Source: Laburnicola sp. R22_1 (lineage: Eukaryota; Ascomycota; Dothideomycetes; Pleosporales; Didymosphaeriaceae). Taken from it: a DNA stretch of 64,000 nt. The position numbers and the translations under genes were made by a program. Below are positions 54,430 through 64,000 of this stretch, one piece after another (position 1 is the first letter of the stretch; each line of letters begins with the position of its first letter). The stretch is taken from assembly GCA_014281115.1 (NCBI GenBank), contig JACONQ010000001.1, positions 4,712,001-4,776,000 of the forward strand. The letters run 5' to 3'. The notes below the pieces were generated by a model. That model was not told the origin of the DNA. It saw only the letters and a program-made list of their open reading frames with translations, and ran no database searches.

Positions 54430-57400
54430 ATGACCGCGCAAATCCTGCCAATGCATGCAGGCCAGGCCGCGACCTTTGGCAAGCTCCAGACCTTCCCCCA
54501 GCAAATGGACTCCGCCAGCGCCCACGTCGACAGCCCCGCTTCCCCAGACCACGACGACGCCAGAGGCCGCAGGCGCGACAGAGAGGACACCGACGGCGAC
54601 CAGCTCGACAGCACCGACGGCCCCGAGGGCACCGGCTCGTCGCGCAAGAGACGGCGGAGCAGGAAGGGGCTCGACAAGAAGTTCGAGTGTCCGCACGAAG
54701 GCTGCGGGAAGAGCTACTCGCGCGCCGAGCACCTGTACAGGCACCAGTTGAACCGTACGTCGCCCCTTCGCGCTATAGCACACGTGTGCGCTCGTCGCTG
54801 CCTCGGACAGCAGCGTGTCCATGGTGGAGAAGCGTGAATGCTGACCAGCGCAGACAACCCCAAGCAGATCTACCACTGCGACTTCCCCGACTGCCACCGA
54901 TCCTTCGTCCGACAAGACTTGTGCGCGCGGCACAAGGAGAGACACACGGCGCGGGGCTCGCAATTGCTGCGCAAGGACACGTTCATGCAGAATCTCAATC
55001 CCATCGTGGCTGCCGCCATGGCGAACAAGAACGCTCCCGCCAACCCGGCGAGCACGCTGGGCCCCATGAAGCATTCGCCTACGGTACACATGCGTCGATG
55101 CACTTTTGCGATGCTTGCTGACTCGCCATAGATGCCCCAGGGAGGACCCGAGCGGTTTGGCCTGCAATCACCCGGATCGGCCGTGGCAGCCCCCTCGTCT
55201 GCCACAACACAAATGTCGCCGCCCACTTTTCACTCGCCAGCACCCAGCGTGGGACGACGGCAGTCGCTGCATCGGGCAGGGAGCGACGAATCATATCGGG
55301 GCGGCCCTGATGTCAAGCCTCAGCCCTACGAGATGCAGACCCAAGCCGCTGGGAGCTATGTACCCCCACCGCGCCCCTCCCGGTTTGGGAACTACGCAGG
55401 TGGACGATCATCACACCACAATTCCCCTCACATAGGTAACGGCACCTTTCAGCGGCCCGAGTTACGCGCCCAGACGTCCAACTTGTCCTCATATGGGCCC
55501 AGCTCGCCGTATACCTCTGCGGCTACCCCCACGCAGTCGTATACACCCTCAGCGGCATCGACTCCCTATCCTAGCATGTCAGCAGGTGGTTATCAGTCGC
55601 AGCCGCCGCCGTCTCAGCAGCAACAGCAACAGCAGCAGCAGCAGAGCTTTCCACCGTTCCAGTCGTTGCCGCCTCCCGAGTATCCCCAGCAAACTGCCAC
55701 TCCCGTCGTTCCCAAAACAGAAGATAACCAGTACTACAACGGCAGTGCCGGCCAGACACCCACGAACGGCGTGGAAGCGACCTCTCAAATCGATACGAGG
55801 ATGAATGGGGTATCCGAGGCCATCATGGACCAAGCGCCCTCGTACGCTATTCCGATGTTTGGAGGGGAAGGCTACAGCCGATCTCCATTTGCCATGGCAG
55901 ACGACTTTGCGGCTTGGCTGTTCAACGATTCACAATTCGGCCCCGGTGCCTCGCCGATGGGGTACCAAGCCGGCCAAGGCCCGAATTCTGGCGCGGGCGC
56001 ATCTTCGCAAATCGGCCTCCAAGCACCATACTTCAACTACGACCCCTCTGTGGCAGGTTCTTTTTACAATCCGGCGCCTCCCGCTCATCCCATGGCCGTC
56101 AAGAGCATCCTCGACACCAGCCTCCCAGAGTCGGCCTTGTCAGAGGATAAGAGGCAAGGCCTGCTCGAATTGATCATCAACCGTTTCAACGAGACGGATC
56201 ATGCTCCGGTCGATAGGCATAAGCGAATTCTTCTCGAAGGCGACAAGGAGCACCACACACACGTTCTGAGTCTGTATATGATGCAGCAGTACATTAGTGC
56301 CTACTGGGTGCATTTCCACCCGCAGCTCCCCATCCTGCATAAACCGACCTTCAATGCCTCCTCCTGTCCGGATCTCTTGCTCTTGTGTGTCATGTGTCTC
56401 GGCGCCTCGTGCTTGGACAAGAGCTACGGCGAGCAGCGGAGGGATGATTGCGCCGACTTGTCCAGCTTCCTGGCGTGGCATTTGCGCTGGGAGATTTTCA
56501 TGGATATGGATTTCCGTCCGCCAGCGAAGCTGTGGGTATTCCAAGGTCTGTTGCTGCTTGAAGTGTTCGAGAAAATGTACTCGACACGGCCTCTGCACGA
56601 ACGAGCGCATATTCATCATGCGACAACACTCACGCTGATGAGGCGAGGTAGCTCACTCATTGGGAGATCCGCCATGGATTCTCCCCCTAGCCAGAGCGCA
56701 AGTTCAAGCAGCAAGAGTGGCGCTGTCAACACGCCTGATGAGTGGTGGAATCATTGGATCACCAACGAGGCCACGAGGAGGGCTGCTTTTGCAGCCTTTG
56801 TCATGGACAGCATTCACGCCACCATGTTCGGGCACAGCGCAGTCATGGTGGCCCACGAAATGCGCCTTCCGCTGCCCTGTGACGAGACTCTTTGGTCCGC
56901 GACAAGCAGCTCAGAGGTAGGACGGGTAGAGGCGAGCCTGCACACGAGGGGCATCAAACCCACGACTTTCCTCGACGGGTTGAAGAAGACGCTCAACGGC
57001 CAATCCGTGCGGACGAACTCGTTCGGTAGGACCATCCTTATGGCAGGGCTACTCAGCGTGTCGTGGCATATGAACCAGCGAGACCTACAAGTGAGCTCAC
57101 TTGGCGTATCGACAGTACTTGGAGGGCGAGACAAGTGGCGTGGCTCATTGACCCGGGCTTTCGATTTCTGGAAGCAAGATTTCGACAAGTCGCTTACGAA
57201 GCCAGCCGATTCCGCTGCACCGACTGCATACGCCTCTGCTAGCAAGACGACTGACGACAAGTCATTCGAGTCGCGCTCCGTCCTTCACCATCTAGCGCAC
57301 ATGGCGATGCACGTCGATATTGTGGACTGTCAAATATACGCCGGTGCCACTCGGTTGCTGGGCCGTTCCATCACGCAGCAGGACTCGAATGGCGCTCGAA

Positions 57401-57888
57401 AGCGGATGCAGGAGCAGTGGGCACCGACCGCTCGGGCGCGAGACGCGACCTTTTACGCTCTCCGGTTCCTGTCCAACGTCATGATCACCGAAGAGCCCAT
57501 CATTGCCGGGTCCAGCCAAGCCCTCACGGCGCGCTTCAAGTACTCTGCTCGCGACGACATGCTGCTCAACCGGTCGTGGGTTCTCTATTTCGCGACGCTC
57601 ATCGTGTGGTCGTATGGGTTTGCGCTGGACGGATCAGTCAAGTCGCCGTATGTGCTGACGACGTATGAGGACAAGGAGACGGACATGATTCGCTTCTTGC
57701 AGCGTGTGGGCGGGGTGCGTGCGCCGGATGATCTGGTCAAGATGCCAGATCGGAATGCCTGTTTGGGACTGTTGATTTTGATGCGCGATATGTTTAGGAC
57801 GACGAGGTGGGAGCTGCTGCATGAGGCGGGGAAGTTGTTGGATAAGTGTATACGCATGCTTGTACCGGGTTATGCGGGGAATGTGTGA
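54430..57888 (+). CDS. C2H2 zinc-finger transcription factor with fungal_trans domain, 3 exons
   Basis: Exons 54430-54754, 54854-55083 and 55132-57888 give 1103 residues; introns are 99 and 48 nt. Two adjacent C2H2 fingers, FECPHEGCGKSYSRAEHLYRH and YHCDFPDCHRSFVRQDLCARH (residues about 90-145), are split by intron 1 between finger one and its linker. A basic patch RKRRRSRKG precedes them. Then comes a long Ser/Pro/Gln region with a run of Gln (CAG/CAA repeat at 55612-55645). The fungal-specific regulatory domain follows from about residue 480 (ILLEGDKEHHTHVLSLYMMQ, YWVHFHPQLPILHKPTF, FAAFVMDSIHATMFGHSA). This makes it a DNA-binding regulator of the mixed C2H2/fungal_trans class. Its targets cannot be read here, and I do not give a gene name. 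Confidence 0.9.
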
Positions 57889-59214
57889 GGGGGGGTGTGG
57901 GGCTTGGTTGTGTGGGGGAGAGGAGTGGAGGATTTGCAAATTGGGGTGGTTGCTTGCCTGGTGGCTTGGTGGTATCTGCTGCTGTCGTCTATGCGATGAG
58001 CCTTGATGCTTACTAGCGAGTGGGTGCATTTTACGATTGATGGCATTTATTTTATCTCCTTTGTTTTTTTCTTTTTTCCTTTTCTTTTCTTTCTTTTCCT
58101 GGTGTCGGCGAGCTTGATGGTTGATCTTCTTCTTCTTCTTCTTTTTTCCATTGCTTGATTTTGTTTGCTTGCTTGATGGTGCTTTTTTTTTCCCTCTCCT
58201 GCGATGTTAGCGGGTTGCGTTGGTTTGCGTTGATGGGCGGGCGGGCTACTGGAAAGGGAAATGTGTGTTTTTTTTGGTTATGTTATGATAATGTGTATGT
58301 AACATATGGGATAGGGGAGGGGCTGGAGGGTAGCTGGTGGGCTGTACCCTCTTTCTTTCTTTCTTTGCGACTGAGGTGCGCGAGAATGCATGGTGCGGCT
58401 GTTGATGGGGTGTGCTGGTGGGCGCTGGTGGTGGTGCTTAGCTTAAGCGGGATGGGGACGGGAAGGTTATACCCTGGGGGGTTGTGGTGTTGGTGTTGGT
58501 ACTTTTTGTTGTTTGTTGTTGGGGGGGAGGGCTTGTCTGTGGGCGGCATACGTAGGGTAGGCGAAAAGTTGCTGTGGTACAGGTTTTTTTTTAATTGTGA
58601 TGGAAAAATTGCATTGCGTGGGTGGTGATATGGGTGCCTTAGGGGGGGATAGTTTACTATGCACTATGACCTATGACTATGGAAGATGATTAGGTTAGGT
58701 TAGGTTGGACTGGTAGAGTCTAGACTCCTGGAATGACATGATGTGTGTGGGCAACAACTGGTATGTTTTCTTTAACATGTTGCTTGTTTATGTAAGGTGG
58801 GTGGGTAGTGGTATGGTGTTCATGATCCTGTCTTATGGTTAGGTGGATGGAGGTAAGGTATCTGTATTTGAGGAGGTCGCCATGTCCCCCACATGTGCAG
58901 GAACCGCGCCTGCGCGTGAACACGCACGTGCACCCCACGCACGTGCACTAGCTAGAACCTTTTCGTTACCCCACCTCCCTACGCCATCCCATCCCGGATT
59001 TTACGCTAGCGTCGGTCGCACGGTGCTAAACCCCTGTGGACGGGAGGCCCTAACCAGCACCTCGCAAGCAATTGGCAACCTCACACTACTTTTAAATCCC
59101 GCACTATAACACAACACAACATAGACACGTGCGCGATAACACCCCAGGCCAATACCAACACCACAGCAAAGCAAGGCCAAGCGAAGCCGGGAAAGAACAG
59201 GACCTAGAGAAACC
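57889..59214. other. Intergenic with pyrimidine and GT tracts
   Basis: T-rich tracts (58050-58150, with a TTC run at 58125-58142), TTTCTTTC near 58350, and three TTAGGT units at 58690-58708 occur. The region 58880-58960 has an ACGTGCAC palindromic stretch. No gene seen; the right part is the promoter side of the EXPERA gene. Confidence 0.45.
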
Positions 59215-60254
59215 ATGGCAGAGACGCAGCATCGGCATCCGAGTATCTGGACAAGGAAGCGCGATCTCGTCTATCTCGTGTTTTTTGTTGTGCATTTGGT
59301 GGTTATGCTTGGTGAGTCGGTCTGAGATTGAGTTGAGATGCGAATGCGTGATTGAATCGCCGGGGGGGGTGCATGTTGTGGATGGAATTGTGGATGTGGG
59401 CGCTGGCTGGTTATTTTCAGAGACGCGTCATGCGGTTCTTCGGAAATCGCTCACACCTCTTTCTACTCTCTCGCCTTACCCTTATAGCCTTGGACATCAC
59501 ATTATCCATTCATTGTACTACCCCACTCCCCTCCCCTCCCCTAAAAAACCCAAACCGCTAACCAACCAACCCCCCACACAGCATTCGACCTAACCACCTT
59601 CTACCCCCGCTCTCTCACCCCAACCTGGATGTCCGCCCTCCGCACCTGGTATATTTCCACCTACGCAGACCGCTTCTTCTATGCACCGCCGTACGTCTCC
59701 CTCCTCCCCTTCCTTCCCCTAGATTTACTAACCCCCACCCCCCACCCTCAGACCCTACTTCCCCCTCTACACCCACCTCGAACTCCTAACCCACCTCCCC
59801 CTAACCCTCTGGCTGATCCCCGCCCTCCTCCGGCACGACCCCCGCACCCCGCTCGTGCTCCTCGTCTTCGCCCTCGAGACCACCATCACCACGCTAACGT
59901 GTCTGGCCGACGTGCTGAGCTGGGAGGAATTGAGTGCTGCGCAAAGGGGGTGGCGCGGGCTCGGGGGCATGTATGGCGCTTATGCGGCCGTTGGTGAGTC
60001 TGAGAATTTAATTTTTTTGGCGCTTAGTTTTGTTTGCTTTCTGCGTGGCAGGGGTTGGGTGGGGGAGTTGGGAGCCGGGGGAATAGGCTTTCTTGGTGCG
60101 TGGGAATGCGGATGTGGGGAGGTTGAATGGGGACTGCGCTAACTGCTGTGTGTGTGTGATAGGTGTCTTCATGGCGGCGGATAGCTATACGCGCTTGAAT
60201 CGCGTTTTAAGCCGGGCGAAGGGGATTGAGCCGGCGAGGAAGAAGGAGGCGTAG
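59215..60254 (+). CDS. EXPERA/TMEM97-like membrane protein, 4 exons
   Basis: Exons 59215-59311, 59582-59690, 59752-59993 and 60163-60254 join in phase to 179 residues. Introns are 270, 61 and 169 nt with GTGAGT, GTACGT and GTGAGT donors. Four hydrophobic helices are seen: DLVYLVFFVVHLVVML (19-34), a second around YFPLYTHLELLTHLPLTLW, a third LVLLVFALETTITTLTCLA, and a last over YGAYAAVGVFMAADSY. The helices plus TWMSALRTWYISTYADRFF in the first loop match the EXPERA domain of the sigma-2 receptor TMEM97 and relatives. Fungal members lie in the ER and are linked to sterol handling. The C-terminus ends in a Lys-rich KKEA, which resembles an ER-retrieval tail (the KKxx pattern is shifted by none: K-K-E-A). 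Assignment is good; function is inferred from the family. Confidence 0.85.
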
Positions 60255-60607
60255 GGGAGGATTGGATTGGCTGGGTGGCTGGCTGGGCGGCTGGTGGGAA
60301 TGGAAAAGGTTGGAAGAGTAGGAGTGCGGTAGATGGTGCGGAAATGTGGGAAGGATGCGACGCTGTGTAGATTGTACTTATTGGGAGGACTTTAAGGAAA
60401 GAGTCGGACAGACATGCATGTATGGATGGATTGGATGCAAGGGAAAAAGACGTTCACTCGACGCCGAACATTTCAGCGAAAAGAGTCGGTCATTCTACGC
60501 GTTCTTGTGACACGCCACAACGACGACGACGACGACGACGACGACAACAACAACAACAACAGTACTCTCAGCATCCATCTTCCCATCTCCACCCTCCCCT
60601 CCCCTCC
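60255..60607. other. Intergenic with CGA/CAA triplet repeat
   Basis: It lies between convergent genes. A CGA run of about eight units passes into five CAA units at about 60520-60562. No gene seen. Confidence 0.5.
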
Positions 60608-62456
60608 TCACGGCACACTCACACGAAACCGCCACCTCCTCTTCCCCCTCCTACTCCTACTCATCAAAGCCAAAACCTCCCCCTCCTGCCACTCCCCACT
60701 CCCATCCACAGCCGACCCCTTCCTCCTCTCCTCCTGCCTATCCTCCCTCACACCCCCTCTCTTCCCCCTCTGCCCATTCCCCGCCCTCACCTTCCCCTCC
60801 ACCAAACTCTTCCTTCTACCGTGATACGGACACAGCCCCGGACTGGGCCCCGTATACTTCTCATACAGCGGACACAGCGGGCTACTAGGCAGATGTTCAG
60901 GAACCAGCCATTCCAGCTTAGCCCTCTCTTCCGCAGCGCGAGCCGTCAATTCACTCGGATCCATCGGATCGGCATAGACGTGCGACCAGTCGGCTGCTTC
61001 AGAGTAATGCGGCGGCGTAGTCGCCATGTACGCTCCGCTCGTGGGTGTTATTGTAGTGGGGAGGAGAGGATGGGTAGGCGCGTCTGAAGGGGAGGCAGCA
61101 GGGACGGGGTCTTCTGGGGATTCCGAATCTGATTTGCGGGGTAAAACATCGCTGTCTTGGGACATGAGGAGGGCGTCCGAGTCCCAGATGCCGCCTGCGC
61201 CTGGGGAGCGTGCAGGCTTGTGCGTGCGGACGCCTTGCAGGTCGAAGTGGAAGTCGGCGAGCTTGTCTTTGACTTCGTCGCTTGCATTCAGCGTTGGAGG
61301 TGTGGGCACGCGGTTCAGTCCGGGAGGGATGAAGGAGGGTGGTAGGGGCATCTTGTCGATTGTTTCTAGGCTGGGGACGGTGATGGGTTGTTTCTGGCGC
61401 CAGTAGGATTTATCGCTCTTGGTGAAGAGAGAAGGCGCCGGTGTTTGCGGTCCACCGCGTTTCGATGTTCTGAAACGGAAGAAGGCAAAAGGGGATTGGG
61501 GCCGGTCTGGACGTTGACTTTCGTTGAGGTCGTTGGATGATGTCCCGGTGCCACTCCAGCGGAAGCGGCGAGATCGCGAACGTAACCCCAGTTCGTCGAG
61601 CTCTTGCTTCGTATGTCCTTGTTGTCCAGGTATCCCTGGAGATCGAAGTTCGGGAGTCGAGTTGTTCAGCCCGGGGGATGTGGGATCACTTCTGCTTTGC
61701 TTCCTGCTTCTTCTGGCATTGATAAACCGCATACCGCCGAGCGCGCGACCATCACTTCTATTCCTTTCTGTATTTCCTAACGGAGGAGTCTGAGAGGAGA
61801 CGATGGGACCCTTCTTGGCTGTGCTAGGACTAGAGGCAGAGTCGAAGAGCTCCTCGAGGGTTGGTGGAGTACGGGCACGAGGCGTAGATGGTGTAGGACG
61901 GCGTAGCTCCTCACCGATACCCACGTCCCAGCTAAAACCTTCGCGTCTGTTACCGGCTCGTGGAGACGAATCTGGATCTGCGAAATTCATGCGCGATAAG
62001 CCTTCATCCAACATGCATGCCAATTCCGGAACACTCACCGTCAGCCCCTGTTCGAGAGGATTTTTGCACGATCTCGGCATGTTCCATCAGCGAAGTGTAG
62101 TAGTGTCTTGCGATGCGCGGGTTGGGTGAAGCGGCTGAGTCGACGTCGTGGTCGTCAAGACCTGACTTTGCCGTGCTTGGGTCCAGAAGGTGAGATGCAA
62201 GGCCAGGACGGCGCGAGTCATGCCCTACAGATTTCGCGGACGAGTTTGCCGACATACGAGCCTGTGGGCCAAAAGGGCTCCGCAAACGCTGCTGTGCTCG
62301 CTCGCTTGAGTTCGGATGACCAGGAAGGGGGACGACGGGTGAGCGGAAGAAAGAGGTGTCATAGGAAGGTCGAGAACAAGGCAAAGAAATGTTTTTCGTA
62401 GAGATGAAGAATGAATGCATTGTTGTTGTAGGACGACAAGAATGATGCTGCGCCAA
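60608..62456 (-). CDS. Ser/Pro-rich fungal protein of unknown function, 2 exons
   Basis: Exons 62456-62039 and 61977-60608 are joined by a 61 nt intron (GTGAGT...TTTCGCAG, phase 1) into 595 residues. The start is the first in-frame ATG; later ones such as MSANSSAK (residue 68) are possible. Most of the chain is Ser/Pro/Arg-rich and probably disordered. More ordered patches are IARHYYTSLMEHAEIVQKSS before the intron, SWDVGIGEELRRP, and a C-terminal part DPSELTARAAEERAKLEWLVPEHLPSSPLCPLYEKYTGPSPGLCPYHG with paired CPLY/CPYH elements. The last resembles conserved C-termini of fungal hypothetical proteins, but I cannot name a domain. Confidence 0.68.
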
Positions 62457-62696
62457 AGTTTGGGGAAGCTGCGATCACCGAATGAAATAGGAAAGAGGCA
62501 CCGAGGGCAAACGCCACTCACGCCGCATGTAGACAAATAGAGTCGACTTTCCTAACCAACCCAACCAAGCCCGGTATGCAAGGGAATATCGACAACACCG
62601 CATTATGCAATCCACGTACCCAAACCTCATCCCGTAAACCCAACCCATATATACCCCACAAAACACCCATCCTTCGTAACACATTATACAACTTTA

Positions 62697-64000
62697 CTAT
62701 CTATGTTGAGCGGGAGTTGTCGCTTGAACAACACTGGTGCCATCAACAAACTTCGTACGGAACAAACGATTTGCGTGTTCAAACATGCCGTCTTTAAGAC
62801 TAACGATGATGAATTGCGAGCCTTTGAAGCGCGTCTTGATCAGGCGACCGATGTTTTGGGTATGCGAAAGATCAAGTGCCGAGTCGACTTCGTCCAGGAT
62901 GTACATAGGCGCCGGCTTGTACTGTAGCAATGCCATGATAAGTGCAAGTGCCACCAAAGAGCTACGTATTGTTAGTTGTGGCATCAAAAAAAGTGGAGCT
63001 CGACATACCGTTGGCCACCGCTCAACTCGGTTAAAGACTGTTTCCAGACCTTGCCCAACATTACCTTGACTTCCAGTCCATCCGAGATGGTCTTGCCCTC
63101 CGGCGGATCCAGCTTCGCAAAGCTCCCGGGTAGAAGCTCATTGAATATGTTGCCGAAAAAGCCGTTGACCTTGGACCATGTTTCGTGCAACTTTTCCTGC
63201 TTGTACTCGTCGAGCTTGATGATTGTCTCCTCGATCTTCTTCTTGTCCTTGATGACGATTGACATGTTTTTCTGCAAGCTGGCCTCCTTCTTTTCAACAC
63301 TGTCGATCATCGCCATGACCTTGGGATTGATCTTGTTCTTCATGCCACGCAAACGTTCGTCCATGGTTTTGCGCCGGACTTTGCAGTCGGACATGTTCTG
63401 ACCTATGAAGTCGTAGGGAGTACCCGAGCGCCCGAAAAGCTCGCTTTCGTCAGCGATCCATTCATGCTCCTTTTCAAGCGCCTGAAGATTGCCTGATGCA
63501 GCGTCTCGTTCCTTGTGGAAGCGTTCAATCTCGTGACCGAGCTTTTGCTGTTCAAGACCGGCTTCTGTGATCGACGTGGTTTTGGTTCTAATTGCGTCAT
63601 CTAAAGCGCGCAGCTCCTCGTCGAAACTTGTAAGTTTCTTCTGCTCGTCGGCAAGATTTGCTTGGGCCATGTCATGGGCATTCTTGAACAACATTAGTTA
63701 CAGCTGATATATCGGCGGCAATCACTAACCTTGACTTGAGCCTGCTCAGCGACAAGAGCGTCAATCTCTTCTTGTGAATTCTGCAGCGTAGTCTGGGCGT
63801 CTTCTAACTGCTCTTGTGCCGCTGCAAGATCGGTCGCGCATTGCTCAGACTCAACTTTGGCCTCCCGTGTCTCGATTTGAAGCGGTTTGATAGAAGCGCT
63901 GTTCTTCGCCAAAGCCTTCTTGAGCTTTTCAAGAGAAGACTGTAGTTCCGCGAGCTTGCTGCCCCTGTTGTTGTTGAACTCCTTCATATCCTTTTCAATC
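62697..64000 (-). CDS. SMC2: Condensin subunit SMC2, C-terminal part (runs off the right edge)
   Basis: Exons visible on the minus strand are 64000-63730 (partial), 63682-63009 and 62961-62697, with introns of 47 nt each (GTTAGT...TTCAAG, GTATGT...CGTAG). The first two carry the distal coiled coil ([20 protein letters not shown], then [10 protein letters not shown]) and the SMC2 block [13 protein letters not shown]. The ATPase C-lobe follows with [37 protein letters not shown] (the C-motif signature) and [20 protein letters not shown] (Walker B, D-loop). The intron falls inside the signature's arginine codon. SMC2 pairs with SMC4 in condensin to compact chromosomes. The N-terminal head and hinge lie beyond this window. 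Confidence 0.93.

Noticed and set aside
58690..58708. Telomere-like TTAGGT repeats
   Set aside because: Only three units and the wrong base at position six; the sequence on both sides is ordinary intergenic DNA.
1..64000. CRISPR arrays, operons, ribosome binding sites, tRNA or rRNA genes
   Set aside because: Gene structure is eukaryotic; I saw no spaced repeat array and no cloverleaf or rRNA signature by eye, though a tRNA scan was not possible.

Overview
The window reads as nuclear DNA of a filamentous ascomycete (Pezizomycotina, most likely a Dothideomycete). Genes have short GT-AG introns of about 47-110 nt with CTAAC/CTGAC-type branch sites. Core eukaryotic genes are present (NUP170-type nucleoporin, condensin SMC2, V-ATPase subunit e, ARV1, a MOB4-like protein). 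Decayed copies carry C:G-to-T:A stop codons of the kind left by repeat-induced point mutation (RIP). All family assignments come from motif recognition by eye; no database search was possible.

Layout. From 0.8 to 8.4 kb there is a GST-like protein, a three-exon cysteine-rich secreted protein, a 5'-truncated sugar-transporter relic, a DUF7924-type protein, a decayed ARF-like GTPase and a mitochondrial-type class III aminotransferase. From 9 to 24 kb lies a decaying metabolic region: an amino-acid permease with three frame breaks, a Baeyer-Villiger monooxygenase (BVMO) scattered over 10.5 kb, and a frameshifted amidase. From 24.8 kb come an SDR enzyme, a pair of transposons, a CoA-binding-fold protein and a three-exon proline-rich protein of unknown function. 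From 35.8 kb onward the region is mostly intact and housekeeping: V-ATPase subunit e, ARV1, a disordered RE/RD-rich protein, a Tc1-type relic, an AIM41/YqeY-like protein, the nucleoporin, a CobW/ZNG1-type GTPase, a MOB4-like protein, a C2H2 transcription factor, a TMEM97/EXPERA membrane protein, an unknown protein, and the 3' end of SMC2 running off the right edge.

Mobile DNA. Six related DDE_1 transposons of about 2.1 kb (called A-F here) and one Tc1-type element of 1.5 kb (G) can be delimited to the base by terminal inverted repeats (TIRs) and TA target sites. A+B, C and D all sit inside the BVMO gene. Removing each with one TA copy gives a continuous reading frame across all junctions. A/B and E/F are two pairs of unlike elements that abut and share a single TA.

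The strongest new signal is structural. The TIRs of the six DDE_1 elements differ in sequence, yet five of the six contain a family-specific 8-14 bp word repeated directly with the same 17 bp period. They also share a subterminal 3' motif (AAAATCTCGTRATAAT-like) at 88-99 bp from the 3' end, and four share a leader immediately before the transposase ATG. This suggests one architecture for transposase recognition and expression in which the recognition word changes between families while spacing is kept.
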